A stretch of 42,022 nt of DNA, taken from assembly GCF_014648195.1 (NCBI RefSeq), contig NZ_BMQQ01000042.1, positions 3,311 through 45,332 on the forward strand, written 5' to 3'. Of this stretch, positions 13,916-22,570 are shown one piece after another. The notes beneath the pieces were generated by a model. The model was not told the origin of the DNA. It saw only the letters and a list, made by a program, of their open reading frames with translations, and did not search any database. The position numbers and the translations under genes are program-made. The stretch is from Streptomyces purpureus (GTDB lineage Bacteria > Actinomycetota > Actinomycetes > Streptomycetales > Streptomycetaceae). How positions within the stretch are numbered: position 1 is the stretch's first letter; each line of letters starts with the position of its first letter.

Positions 13916-15181
13916 ATGACGCCCACACCACGCGGGACCGCGCCCCACACGGTGACGAACTGGCTGGCCCGGAACGCCGTACAACTCAGCACCGTGACCG
14001 CAGGGAGCCGCACCACCGACCTTCAGCCGCTGAAGAGCGTTCTCGACGGCGTGCGGATCATCGGCATGGGGGAGGCCACCCACGGAACACGCGAGTTCTT
14101 CCGTCTCAAGCACCGTCTGCTGGAGTTCCTGGTGACAGAGCTGGGCTTCTGCGCTCTCGCCATGGAAGCAAGCGCGTCGGCAGCACCCGCTGTCGACGCC
14201 TACGTCCGCCATGGCGTCGGCAACGCCGCCAAAGCCCTGACCGGGCTCGGGTTTTGGACCTGGCGCACCCATGAGGTGCTGGCGATGATCGAGTGGATGC
14301 GGGCCTACAACCGAGGCCGCCCCGAAGCCCACCAGGTGCGCTTCGCAGGCATCGATCCCCAAAAGTGCGGCCCCTCCCTCACGGCGCTCGACGCCGTACT
14401 GCGCCGCGCGGCACCCGAGCACGCGGCCGAACTCCTTTCCCCGCTGCGCGTGCTCGCCGACGCCTACCCGGGATCACACCCCGACCCCCAACAGCGCCTG
14501 CTCCACCACGCCGAGGCGCTGCGCAGATTCCTCCACGACATCCCCGAAGCCGGCACCGGCGTGCTGCGGCACGCCCGGATCCTCACCCGCGCCGCCGACC
14601 TGGCGACCCGCTCGCCACGGCACCCGGAGGCCGCGCAGACCGCCTCGGCAGCCCGCGACCGGTACATGGCCGACGCGGTCGATGAACTCCTCACCGATCC
14701 GTCCGCGCGCATCGCCCTGTGGGCTCACAACGGCCACATCACCACCAGCCGTCACAGCGGAGCCGGACCGGCCATGGGGCACCACCTGCGAAAGCGGCAC
14801 GGCGATGCCTACTACGCACTCGGTCTGCTCTTCGGCCAAGGCTCCTTCCGCGCCCGCCGCAGATGGCCGGGCCCGTGGGCACGGCCCCGCGCCGGAGGCG
14901 TCGCCGTCAACCGGACAGGCCCTGCCCGCGCCGCCTCGGTGGAGGCCCAGCTGGCCGCGGCCAACCCCGGCGACCACGTCGTGGATCTCCGCAGCGCGGC
15001 CGGCGCGCCGCCGGCCGTACAGCGGTGGCTCCACGAGCGCCACCTCACGCGCGGGTTCGGCGCCATGGTGCCGCGCTGGACCTACCGGTTCCAGCACCGT
15101 CCCCTCACCCCGGCCGACGCCTACGACGGACTGGCCTATATCGCGCTCTCCACCAGTTCCCAGCCTCTCTCGCCCCCATGA
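13916..15181 (+). CDS. Erythromycin esterase family protein
   Basis: 421 aa, soluble. Shows the family's signature segments: RIIGMGEATHGTREFFRLKH (GEATHGTREFF at 52-62), FCALAMEASASAAPAVDAYV, GFWTWRTHEVLAMIEWMRAY, RFAGIDPQK, and WAHNGHI at about 269 with the catalytic-site histidine. Members hydrolyse macrolide lactones (EreA/EreB) or are succinoglycan-biosynthesis-like proteins with other substrates. The His and Glu of GEATHGTREF are thought to form the active site in Ere enzymes. Activity on macrolides cannot be told from sequence. The start has a leaderless -10 box. No neighbouring resistance genes. Confidence 0.92.
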   Translation: MTPTPRGTAPHTVTNWLARNAVQLSTVTAGSRTTDLQPLKSVLDGVRIIGMGEATHGTREFFRLKHRLLEFLVTELGFCALAMEASASAAPAVDAYVRHGVGNAAKALTGLGFWTWRTHEVLAMIEWMRAYNRGRPEAHQVRFAGIDPQKCGPSLTALDAVLRRAAPEHAAELLSPLRVLADAYPGSHPDPQQRLLHHAEALRRFLHDIPEAGTGVLRHARILTRAADLATRSPRHPEAAQTASAARDRYMADAVDELLTDPSARIALWAHNGHITTSRHSGAGPAMGHHLRKRHGDAYYALGLLFGQGSFRARRRWPGPWARPRAGGVAVNRTGPARAASVEAQLAAANPGDHVVDLRSAAGAPPAVQRWLHERHLTRGFGAMVPRWTYRFQHRPLTPADAYDGLAYIALSTSSQPLSPP

Positions 15182-15331
15182 GCGGTCGTCCCGGAACCAA
15201 GCGCACCGCCTGCCTCGCACAACGCGTACATGGCTTAGTTCACGAGAACCGAGAACCGACAGCAGATGTTCACCACTTGGGAAGTCACCTGGGTGAGCCC
15301 CGAAATCGAACTGCTTGAGCCTCGTGACATC

Positions 15332-15362
15332 GTTGTGACGCCTTCGCGGCAGGCGTCACAAC
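15332..15362. terminator. Strong terminator hairpin
   Basis: GTTGTGACGCCT (15332-15343) and its exact complement (15351-15362) around a 7-nt loop. It overlaps the stop codon of the MFS remnant (TGA at 15356-15358, minus) and probably ended that gene. It could also stop transcription arriving from the esterase gene. Confidence 0.8.
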
Positions 15363-15935
15363 ACGTCGGGTGCACTCTCGGCGGGATCCTTGGATACCGG
15401 GTGATCTGGACCGCCGGCCGGGGCGGCGGCACGCAGCGCCGCTTCGACCCGGCGGTTGCTGGTCATGGATGCCGTGACGGCCGTCATCGCCAGGAGGAGG
15501 ACGGCGGCGGCGTAGAGCGGGGTGCGGATGTCGTAGGTGGTGGCCAGCCAGCCGCCGAGGAAGGCCCCGATGGGGGCGGCGCACATGGCCAGCATGCGGG
15601 AGGTGGAGGCGACCCGGCCCATCAAGTGGGCGGGGACGATCGCCTGCCGAAGGGATGGCCCGAGCACCATCGTGGCGCCCATGCCGGCCCCGCAGACGGC
15701 GAGCGCCAGCCCCGCCACGTACGGGTTCGGGGCAGCGGCCAGGCCCAGAATGGCAAGCCCTTCGACGGCGGCAGTGCAGGTCAGCGCGGTGCCGAGCCGG
15801 CGGCCAAGGTAGGAGGCGATGCCTGCACCGAGCAGGCCTCCGGCAGCCTCCGCTGTGAGGAGCAGGCCGAAGCCGTAGGTGTCGATGCCCAGGCGGTCGT
15901 GCGCGAAGAGGGCGAGGACCGCGTCTCGCGCCAGG
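15356..15935 (-). pseudogene. 5'-truncated MFS transporter (C-terminal half)
   Basis: About 190 codons of a major facilitator: VLALFAHDRLGIDTYGFGLL, then EAAGGLLGAGIASYLGRRLG (loop between helices), PNPYVAGLALAVCGAGMGAT, and SLRQAIVPAHLMGRVASTSR, a motif of the DHA3-type macrolide/drug exporters, then ASMTSNRRVEAALRAA at the cytosolic end. Roughly five to six helices, the second half of a 12-helix protein. Homology stops abruptly near 15930, where the sequence turns into an FG-GAP protein on the other strand. The first half is nowhere in this window, so it cannot be functional. Confidence 0.85.
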
Positions 15936-15939
15936 CCAA

Positions 15940-16555
15940 CCCGCACGACTGCAACGACAACGGCTCCACGGACGTCCTGGCCCGGGACGCCTCCGGTGCC
16001 CTGTGGCGGGACGACCTCTTCGACTGGCCCTCGGGCAGCCAGATCACCACCGCCAAGCGGACGAAGATCGGTACCGGCTGGCAGGTCTACAGCCAGATCG
16101 AGGCCGCGGGGAACCTCGTCGGCACCCCGGCCGGCGACCTCGTCGCCCGCGACACCGCCGGCGTCCTGTGGCTCTACCAGGGCACCGGCACGGGCACCTT
16201 CACCTCCCGCGTCAAGATCGGCACCGGCTGGAGCGGCTTCACCCACCTCGTCGGCGCCGGCGACGCCACCGGCGACGGCCGCCCCGACCTGATCGCCTAC
16301 GGCCCCAACGGCACGTCCGTCTACCGCTTGACCGGCACGACGACGGCCCCCCTCACCCGGCAGACGGCCCCCCTCACCCGGCAGACGACCACCCTGTACG
16401 CGGGCGAAGGAAGCAAGTTCAACACCGTCGCCCAGAAGCAGGCGCCCCGAGCCACCCGTGCCGCGGCCCCCCGCCGGCACACCTCCTGCAGGACAGGCAG
16501 AGCAGGGCAGGGCCGCGGCGCGTGCCTGACCCGCAAGAGATGCGTGCGAACCTGA
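15940..16555 (+). pseudogene. 5'-truncated FG-GAP/VCBS-repeat secreted protein (C-terminal part)
   Basis: From about 15950: NDNGSTDVLARDASGALWRD, then TKIGTGWQVYSQIEAAGNLV, DLVARDTAGVLWLYQGTGTG and GTGWSGFTHLVGAGDATGDG followed by RPDLIAYGPNGTSVYRLTG. Three blades of a beta-propeller type repeat with calcium-binding-like DATGDGRPD loops. Such repeats end many exported Streptomyces proteins. No start or signal peptide: the 5' part is missing at the junction near 15930. The natural end seems to be GSKFNTVA; here CAG follows instead of a stop and 45 unrelated codons are appended. A 21-bp tandem duplication (16343-16384) gives APLTRQT twice. Confidence 0.8.
16343..16384 (+). repeat. 21-bp tandem duplication in the FG-GAP remnant
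   Basis: Two exact 21-bp copies (16343-16363 and 16364-16384) beginning ACGGCCCCCCTCACCCGGCA, encoding the repeated TAPLTRQ. Recent slippage or duplication in a gene no longer under selection. Confidence 0.85.
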
Positions 16556-16973
16556 GTTCCGGGGTGGCGAGGAACAGGCCTGCCGACAACGGGTGAACCC
16601 ACGCGTGGAACTCACCTGCCGCGGCTGGTTTCTGTGCAGGGTGCGGGTGACGCCCGCGATGACGGCGGAGGCTGTCGTTGGACCCATACCGGCCCGTGCG
16701 CCGACCCAGACCGCCGATGGGGATCAAGAGGCCGAGTGTGCAGACGAGGGACTGGAACGGGGCGCCTTCGCCTCGTTCGACCGGGGTGGGGGAGTGGGTG
16801 CCACGACACCAAGGCGCCCCCCGGGAGAGACAGAGGCCGCCGCCTGCGCGCCCCGCTTCGTAGCCGAGCGAGCGGTAAGCCTGTCGCGCTTGATCGCGCA
16901 CAGTCGCAGCAGGTCTACTCTGTGTAATGGCGCTGCCTGCTGATGGCGCCCAACCCCCACAAGGAGATCCCTG
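16556..16973. other. 418-bp region before the four-gene operon
   Basis: No convincing gene. The minus strand contains open frames without typical codon bias. The 3' end (about 16890-16973) must hold the promoter of the 16974 operon: an AT-richer patch (TACTCTGTGTAAT, 16916-16928) is a possible -10 area, with TTGATC at 16890-16895 as a poorly spaced -35 candidate (20 nt). Confidence 0.45.
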
Positions 16974-17156
16974 ATGCCTACCGCACTTGTGCCTGTGCTC
17001 GCGCCGGTTGCGTCGCAGACAGAAGAGACCGCCCTCACCGCCCTGCTGACCGAGGGTGAGGCGCCGGTCAGCGACGCCCCGCAGCACTGCCCGCCCGCCG
17101 CCAGTCTCATCCTCATCCTCCTAAGCCCGAAGGAGCCCAAGGAGACGGGCCGCTGA
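16974..17156 (+). CDS. 60-aa peptide, first gene of an unrecognised operon
   Basis: Short peptide beginning MPTALVPVLAPVASQTEETA, with an acidic middle (TEGEAPVSDAP), a single Cys in QHCPPAA, a hydrophobic block SLILILL and a basic tail SPKEPKETGR. AAGGAG lies 7 nt before ATG, one of the best ribosome-binding sites in the window, so the peptide is probably made in quantity. No signal peptide; the hydrophobic block is too short for a membrane helix. It precedes three tightly coupled genes, the last a serine hydrolase. That layout (abundant small peptide, unknown proteins, peptidase-like hydrolase) resembles ribosomal-peptide or signalling-peptide loci, but no known modification enzyme is present. 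Confidence 0.68.
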   Translation: MPTALVPVLAPVASQTEETALTALLTEGEAPVSDAPQHCPPAASLILILLSPKEPKETGR

Positions 17157-17217
17157 CACCCCCGCTCATCGCCGCCGTCCGCCGCTGCTCACCCCGTCGG
17201 GAGAAGGTTCACCAGGC

Positions 17218-17913
17218 ATGTCAGTAACCGATGCGACACTGCGGGCCAAGTACGGCAACGCCGTGGAGCGGATGGCGGGCCTCGCTCTCGCCGCCCTGCG
17301 GGGTGGCGAGAGCGTGTGCGACTCCTTGCAGCCCCTGACCACAGCGGATCTGGCCGCCGTACGGATCATGGGCCCGGACATGTTCGCCGCCCAGACCTTC
17401 GGCACGTCCGCCGGTTCGGGCCAGGGCCAGGGACAGGACGCGGCGACCGCGGTCGCCCAGGCGCACCGCGTCTTCCCCCAGGCCGGTGACGGCGACGTGG
17501 TCGTGGCCTGGCACGACTGGGCCACCGCAGAGCTCGCCTCCCGCACCGGGCCGGCCCAACCACCCCAGCTCCCGGACCGGTTGCCCTCCGCCACCGGCTG
17601 GCGGGACTGGTCCCTGGCGATGGCCCGGCTCGCCCCGCTGGCACTGCCCACCCTCGACAGCCCCCTGCACGACCGCGCCCGCTCCCAGCCCGTACCGCTG
17701 GCCCGGGGGACTGTACGGGCCATGCTGCGCCGCGACCACCGGACCGCGGCACGCCTGGTGCGCTGGCTGGCGTGGCTGCACCAGGCCCGCGTACCGGTCC
17801 CCCTGGAGGTCCCGCCGCTGATCACCCGCCTCAGGCAGGTCGGTGCCGGCAGTGCCCGTACCGTCCTCGACCTGACCGTAGCCGAACGCCTCCTGGGAAC
17901 GAACGACCGATGA
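17218..17913 (+). CDS. Unknown protein, second gene of the operon
   Basis: 231 aa, soluble, not recognised. Begins MSVTDATLRAKYGNAVERMA followed by an alanine/leucine-rich helical N-terminus. The middle has a Gly/Gln-rich loop (GSGQGQGQD) and an aromatic patch VAWHDWATAELA. The C-terminal third is strongly basic and helical (RGTVRAMLRRDHRTAARLVR, WLAWLHQARVPVP). GGGAGAAGG precedes the ATG; the stop overlaps the next start (ATGA). No catalytic motif is evident. Being coupled to the downstream 323-aa protein suggests a complex, for instance peptide recognition by the basic C-terminus, but this is speculation. Confidence 0.8.
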   Translation: MSVTDATLRAKYGNAVERMAGLALAALRGGESVCDSLQPLTTADLAAVRIMGPDMFAAQTFGTSAGSGQGQGQDAATAVAQAHRVFPQAGDGDVVVAWHDWATAELASRTGPAQPPQLPDRLPSATGWRDWSLAMARLAPLALPTLDSPLHDRARSQPVPLARGTVRAMLRRDHRTAARLVRWLAWLHQARVPVPLEVPPLITRLRQVGAGSARTVLDLTVAERLLGTNDR

Positions 17914-18881
17914 GCGACACCGAAGACCTCACCGCCGGCCCCGCCCCGGAGCACCTGGACTTGAGCACGGTCCAGCGCTGGTCCTCCCAGGCCCTCAACT
18001 GGCTGCACACCAGCCACAGCGAAGGCCACGGCCGGCTCGGCGCCGACGCCACCATCGACCTCACCGACCCCGACAACGCCTACAAGCCACTGGGCGAAGC
18101 CGCCCTGGCCGCCTCCCTGGTCCTGCGCGACGGCGTCGCCGGAGCCCACGACACCCGCCTCGCACACGAACTGATCGACTCCTGCTGGCACCGGCTGCAC
18201 GAGGGCGACCTGCTCTACGAGCGGCAGCTGCGCCACCTGACACTCACCGACCCGCTGGAGCTCTACGCCCACTTCGCCCGCGCCGGATACCGCCACCAGC
18301 CGCTGGAGGACCTGCTCACCGCCTACGCCGGCCTGCGCGCCCCGGACGCCGTGGAGATCGTTCCCAACCGCCGGCTGGCCGTGGCCAACGCCCGCCGCAT
18401 CATCGGTGCCGGCCGCGAACCCGACTGGCGGCAGCTGGCCGCCGCCACCTGGCTGGGCGTCACCCCCGAGCCGTGGGCGCTGGAGTGGAGCACCGTCTAC
18501 GACATCACCCACACCGTCTTCCACCTCACCGACTGGGGCGCCCGCCCCCACGGCCTGCCCCCGCACATGGCCGCTTACCTCAGCACCTGGCTGCCCGTGT
18601 GGGTCGACGTCTGGCTGGAAGTCGGCGCATGGGACCTCGTCGGGGAACTGCTGATCGTGGACGCCTGCATGGGCGAGCCCGCCTGCGGCGCGGAGCCCTG
18701 GCGGCACCTGGCCGCGGCGCAACATCCCGACGGCCTCACGCCCCGCGACCGTGAACCCGTCGCAGACGACCCCCACCGGGCCTTCAAGGACAACGAGCAC
18801 ACCGCCGTCGTCGCCGTCATCGCCGGCACCGTCACCCTCGCCCGCATGCTCGGCACCAGCCACACGCCCGTTCCGGCATGA
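17910..18881 (+). CDS. Conserved-looking protein of unknown function (DUF6895-like?)
   Basis: 323 aa, soluble, all-helical in appearance. Segments such as YKPLGEAALAASLVLRDGVA, LYERQLRHLTLTDPLELYAH, VPNRRLAVANARRI, TWLGVTPEPWALEWSTVYDI, THTVFHLTDWG and FKDNEHTAVVAVIAGTVTLA have the look of conserved motifs. The repeated helix pairs with invariant-looking His, Trp and Asp (THTVFHLTDWG) resemble alpha/alpha-toroid proteins. From memory the family may be the one called DUF6895, but I could not check this. Overlaps both neighbours by 4 bp (ATGA), so the three proteins should be made in fixed ratio. Confidence 0.82.
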   Translation: MSDTEDLTAGPAPEHLDLSTVQRWSSQALNWLHTSHSEGHGRLGADATIDLTDPDNAYKPLGEAALAASLVLRDGVAGAHDTRLAHELIDSCWHRLHEGDLLYERQLRHLTLTDPLELYAHFARAGYRHQPLEDLLTAYAGLRAPDAVEIVPNRRLAVANARRIIGAGREPDWRQLAAATWLGVTPEPWALEWSTVYDITHTVFHLTDWGARPHGLPPHMAAYLSTWLPVWVDVWLEVGAWDLVGELLIVDACMGEPACGAEPWRHLAAAQHPDGLTPRDREPVADDPHRAFKDNEHTAVVAVIAGTVTLARMLGTSHTPVPA

Positions 18882-19885
18882 CAACCGCCGACCTGACCCG
18901 CCTGACACAGGCGGCCCCAGGCGCGACCGCCGTCACCCTCGCCGTCCTCCACGGCGGCCAACGCCACGTGTGGTGCCACGGCACCCCCGCCGCCGGCGCA
19001 CGCCCCACCACACCCGCAACCGCCTACGAGATCGGCTCCGTCACCAAAACCTTCACCGCGCTCCTCCTGGCCCAACTCGCCGCACAGGGCCGCGTCAACC
19101 TGCACGACCCCATCGACGCCCACCTGCCCCGCCACCACCGCCCGCGCACGCCGGGCGGCGCCGCGATCACCCTGCTGCACCTGGCCACCCACACCTCCGG
19201 CCTGCCCCGCCTGCCCCCCGGCCTGCTCACCCGCGCCCTGCCGGCCTACTTCACCAACCCCTACGCCGCCTACAGCGAAGAGGAATTCCACCGCTGCCTG
19301 CCCCGCACCCGCGTACGCCACCGCCCAGGCACCCGCCTGACCTACTCCAACTACGGCATGGCGCTACTGGGCCACACCCTGGCCCACGCCACCGCAACCC
19401 CCTACCCCGCCCTGCTCACCGAGACCGTCTGCCGCCCCCTCGGCCTCACCGCCACCCACTGCGGCCCCCCGCCCACCGGCCAGGCCACCGGCCACCGCGC
19501 AGGCAGACCCCTGCCCCCCTTCGCCCTGCCCGCCCTGCCCGCGGCAGGCGCCCTGCGCACCACCGCCGAAGACCTCCTCACCTACCTCCACGCCCTCCTC
19601 CACCCCCACACCACCCCCCTCACCCACGCCCTGCTCGCCGTACAAAAGCCCCGCCTGCGCGCCCCCCGCTCCCGCGACCACCTGTGCCTGGCCTGGAACC
19701 TGCGCCACGTCGACGGCCACACCCTCCTCTTCCACTCCGGCGCCACCCGCGGCTTCACGGTCTTCGCCGGCTTCGCCCCCCGCACCGGCACCGCCCTGGC
19801 CGCCCTGGCCAACACCGGCCCCCGCCTCGGCGGACGCTTCGTCCAGTGCGCCTACACCACCCTCAAACGCCTCTGCGGCAGTTGA
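18878..19885 (+). CDS. Serine hydrolase, beta-lactamase (class C/PBP) family
   Basis: 335 aa. The catalytic motifs of the family are all present: SVTK (Ser54, Lys57) as SxxK, YSNY at about 156 as YxN, and HSGATRG at about 286 in place of KTG. These enzymes act as D-Ala-D-Ala peptidases, esterases or amide hydrolases. No signal peptide or membrane anchor is seen, so unlike classical penicillin-binding proteins it is probably cytosolic; that fits a role on an intracellular peptide or small molecule. Codon use is extremely C-biased in the third position. Last gene of the operon beginning at 16974. Confidence 0.93.
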   Translation: MTTADLTRLTQAAPGATAVTLAVLHGGQRHVWCHGTPAAGARPTTPATAYEIGSVTKTFTALLLAQLAAQGRVNLHDPIDAHLPRHHRPRTPGGAAITLLHLATHTSGLPRLPPGLLTRALPAYFTNPYAAYSEEEFHRCLPRTRVRHRPGTRLTYSNYGMALLGHTLAHATATPYPALLTETVCRPLGLTATHCGPPPTGQATGHRAGRPLPPFALPALPAAGALRTTAEDLLTYLHALLHPHTTPLTHALLAVQKPRLRAPRSRDHLCLAWNLRHVDGHTLLFHSGATRGFTVFAGFAPRTGTALAALANTGPRLGGRFVQCAYTTLKRLCGS

Positions 19886-19967
19886 TGACCGGCAAGCGGC
19901 TCTCCCGCCCGGGGGTGATCCTCGGGTTCCACGAGCTGCGCCTGGTACGGGAGGAACGGCAAGTGGT

Positions 19968-20552
19968 TCATCTCGCGAGCCCCAAGGGCCAGGCCTCCAC
20001 GTCGCGGTAGCGGATCGGCCCGGGCCCGCGGCCGTAGTTGCTGCCCACCAGATGCAGACGCCCGGCCTGCCACGTACGCCCGGCGAACCCGGAAAGACCC
20101 GCGGCCGCCCGCACCACGCTGGAGGTGTCGTCACGGCGGGAACGGGCCAGCGTCAGGTGGGGGTTGAGCGGCCGGTCCGCGAAGGGGACGCCGGCTTCCT
20201 TCACCAGCGCCCGTACCTCCCCGGCCAGCAGCCGCAGCCCCTGGAGGTCTCCGCCGATCCCGCTCCACAGCACACGCTCGTCGAAGTGCCCGCTGCCCCG
20301 CAGAGCCAGCCGCAGGGGCTGACGGCTCGCCGCCAGTTCCGCGAGCGGCGGCATCAGGAGCGACACAGCCGGCTGCGGCAGCTCACCGAGGAACGCCAGC
20401 GTGATGTGCCAGTCCTCGATACGGTTCCACCGCATGCCCGGGTAGGCGTCATAGGCCGGCCGCAGCGCCTGCGCCAGCTCCTCCTTGGCGTCATCCGGCG
20501 GAGCAAGGGCTATGAAGACGCGGACGGTCGCGGCCTGGATCTGTTCGTTCAC
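19968..20552 (-). CDS. thpR: RNA 2',3'-cyclic phosphodiesterase (2H family)
   Basis: 194 aa, cytosolic. Two HxTx catalytic motifs: HITLAFLG (His49) and HLTLARSR (His132), 83 residues apart as usual for the 2H phosphoesterase/LigT fold. It opens 2',3'-cyclic phosphates; the same fold was named 2'-5' RNA ligase. The N-terminus RVFIALAPPDDAKEELAQAL is typical. Start GTG 20552 (VNEQIQAATVRVF) gives a standard length; longer frames upstream are noise. It converges on the serine hydrolase operon. Physiological role in Streptomyces is not known. Confidence 0.93.
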   Translation of the reverse strand: MNEQIQAATVRVFIALAPPDDAKEELAQALRPAYDAYPGMRWNRIEDWHITLAFLGELPQPAVSLLMPPLAELAASRQPLRLALRGSGHFDERVLWSGIGGDLQGLRLLAGEVRALVKEAGVPFADRPLNPHLTLARSRRDDTSSVVRAAAGLSGFAGRTWQAGRLHLVGSNYGRGPGPIRYRDVEAWPLGLAR

Positions 20553-20984
20553 GACCAACTTCGTACACCACCGGCTCCGGCCGCTGCGATGCGCGGTGCG
20601 CCGCCGCCCGACGGTGGGGGAGCGGCAGCTTCCCCGGGCCACACCTGGCCGTGCCCGCCGCATACGCGTCAGCTCTCCGGCGGTGCCGCCCCGGCGGTGC
20701 GGGAGGGCGCGAGGAGTCGGCGTCCTCCCGCACGTCCTCACACCATCCTCCGGTCCCGGCCCTCGCATGATCTGGGCCGGGATCCGGGGACCGTGTGCGT
20801 CACCTGCCGGGCACCTTGGGGGCCGACGGGGGGATGGGCGCCGTCGGCACCGTACCGACGCCGCCTGCCCGCCCTGCGCCGGCTGACGCCCTACGGCACC
20901 CTGCTGACGGCGTTCGCCGTGCTGACGGTCGGAGTGGGACTGACCCTGCGCAGCCTGACGCCTCTGTGAGAGCCGCGAACGCGC
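20553..20984. other. 432-bp region, possibly one very small gene
   Basis: Upstream DNA of the phosphodiesterase gene, no clear promoter. On the plus strand a small frame (20793-20969) is described separately. Otherwise nothing recognisable. Confidence 0.4.
20793..20969 (+). CDS. Possible 58-aa membrane peptide
   Basis: GTG-initiated frame VCVTCRAPWGPTGGWAPSAP ending in one hydrophobic helix (TPYGTLLTAFAVLTVGVGLT). A CxxC at the very start followed by a single transmembrane segment is plausible for a real microprotein. The putative RBS (GGGGA) is only 2 nt from the GTG, which is too close, so translation here is doubtful. Confidence 0.3.
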   Translation: MCVTCRAPWGPTGGWAPSAPYRRRLPALRRLTPYGTLLTAFAVLTVGVGLTLRSLTPL

Positions 20985-21875
20985 CTAGGCGTGGCGGGCG
21001 CGGTCCCGGCGCAGAGCGGTGTGGACGCTGGTGACGACCACGGCGATCAGGCACAGGGCGATGACGGTCTCGGCCCACAGGAAGGCGAACCAGTCGATCA
21101 CACAGCCGATCGGGGGCTGGCCGGGGGCGGTGTTACGGAACGCCGCAAGGGCGAACAGGGTCGCGGCCATCCAGGCGAGGGCGGGCCAGACCAGGCCCTC
21201 ACCGCGTGTCGTCAGGTACCAGGCCCCCATGAGCACGGACGCGGCCAGCGCCCACATGACCACCATCATGAAGACCGCGAAGACCAGCAGGCTGCCCGAC
21301 CGGGAGAGCCCCAGCCCCACCTCGGCGCCCTGCCCGGACGGCGTCGGGGTCGCGGAGATCGAAAAGAGGGTGTCGTTGCTGGAGAACATCACCCTGACCG
21401 GCACCTCCTTGCCGCCCAGCGCCGCCCAGAACCCGATGTCGGTCTCATAGGTGTCGAACGGATAGTCGCTGACCGATCCGCCCGCGATCGCGACCTGCAC
21501 GTCGGTGGTCACGAGCCGTTCATGCGCCGTGAACTCCAGGTCGCCCAAGGTGGCCGCGGAGGTCTGGAGACTGAGGTCGGCGACGGGGGCGGCCCCCTCC
21601 TGTTCGCCGAAGGCCCCGCGCGGGACGACCCGCACCCGCAGCACCAGCTCTCTGGCCGCGGCATCGACATGCTGGACGGTGGCCTGCACATCCACCCGGT
21701 CGGCGGCGTCGGATCCGACCGTGTGAACGGTGTCGATCGCCTGCCGCTCGGTGAACTGCAGCCACGATCCCACCGACACCGCCACCAGGATCAGGACCGC
21801 GATGGGAATCAGAACCGGCACGATCGACGCCCCGAAGCGGCGGCGTGGGGGAGGCGAGTTGGAAGGTGGGGCCAT
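20985..21875 (-). CDS. DUF4436-type membrane protein
   Basis: 296 aa. N-terminal membrane helix (FGASIVPVLIPIAVLILVAV, about 14-35), then an extracytoplasmic domain of about 155 residues (VHTVGSDAADRVDVQATVQH ... SDYPFDTYETDIGFWAALGG) and three C-terminal helices (LLVFAVFMMVVMWALAASVL; GLVWPALAWMAATLFALAAF; WAETVIALCLIAVVVTSVHT). The YPFDTYETDI motif and architecture correspond to what I recall of DUF4436. Function unknown. GGAG lies 5 nt before ATG 21875; longer upstream frames are rejected. Ends with a short basic cytosolic tail. Confidence 0.85.
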   Translation of the reverse strand: MAPPSNSPPPRRRFGASIVPVLIPIAVLILVAVSVGSWLQFTERQAIDTVHTVGSDAADRVDVQATVQHVDAAARELVLRVRVVPRGAFGEQEGAAPVADLSLQTSAATLGDLEFTAHERLVTTDVQVAIAGGSVSDYPFDTYETDIGFWAALGGKEVPVRVMFSSNDTLFSISATPTPSGQGAEVGLGLSRSGSLLVFAVFMMVVMWALAASVLMGAWYLTTRGEGLVWPALAWMAATLFALAAFRNTAPGQPPIGCVIDWFAFLWAETVIALCLIAVVVTSVHTALRRDRARHA

Positions 21876-22391
21876 GGTGACTCCGACGAGAGGGAGGGAC
21901 GGGCTTCTCCGGCCCGGCACCGCAACCGGACCTCGCACCCGCGGCGCGGCCCGATTCCAGGAATACGCCTTCGCCTTGCGGACGACCGCCTCCCGCCGGA
22001 CCCGGGCCGATGACTGCAACGCGATCCTCCCCGACCAGGCCGACGGCCCACCGCATCCGCACGGCGCGTGTCGGCGCGCCGGGCCCCAGGCCTCACGCCG
22101 CCGGAAGAGGGGGCGAAAACGGCCCTGGCATGTAGTTGAACGGTTGAGCAAGGCCGGTGTCGAGGCGGCCGCGGCTTCGGCAGACCTGCGATCCACGCTC
22201 CATTGCCTTCGCCCGGTGCCGTTCGCAAGCCGCTCGACGCGGCGCTCGCGCCTTCCAGGGGCCCTCGCGGAGCGCTTCCGTGCCTGCTCAGAGGGGGTTA
22301 GCGCGCGGGATGCGTGGTGTCGCTCCACCCTGGAAGAGCTACGCCCGATCGGGTGCTCAGTGCCGGTCATCGTGCGAGGGCAGGAGAGGCC
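21876..22391. other. 516-bp intergenic region
   Basis: Upstream of two divergent genes (DUF4436 protein at left, zinc-ribbon protein at right). No frame with convincing codon bias, no RNA gene and no inverted repeat of note was found. Presumably contains both promoters; the stretch around 22290-22391 is the likely leader of the zinc-ribbon gene. Confidence 0.5.
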
Positions 22392-22550
22392 ATGAGCGAG
22401 CGTGAGATGGGGCCGAAGGACATAGCCAAGGAGCCGGAGACCACCAGGGACGCGCCGAAGCGCGGAACCTGCTGCATCTGCGGCGAGACCATCGCAGGCA
22501 CCTCCGCGGCATACGCGATGTGCGCCACGTGCCGCAGCGAGTATCCGTAA
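22392..22550 (+). CDS. Small zinc-ribbon protein, 52 aa
   Basis: A charged N-terminus (MSEREMGPKDIAKEPETTRD) is followed by CCICGETIAGTSAAYAMCAT then CRSEYP: two CxxC knuckles about 14 residues apart, a four-cysteine zinc ribbon. AGGAGAGGCC precedes ATG 22392. Such proteins are common in actinomycetes with unknown role, perhaps binding nucleic acid or a protein partner. Followed by two terminator-like hairpins. Confidence 0.75.
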   Translation: MSEREMGPKDIAKEPETTRDAPKRGTCCICGETIAGTSAAYAMCATCRSEYP

Positions 22551-22570
22551 GAACTCCACGTCCGACGCCT

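Noticed and set aside
16557..17087. Minus-strand frame with a GLLIPIGGLGRRTGRYGSND segment
   Set aside because: No consistent codon bias and no family recognised; it also runs under the start of the 60-aa peptide gene.
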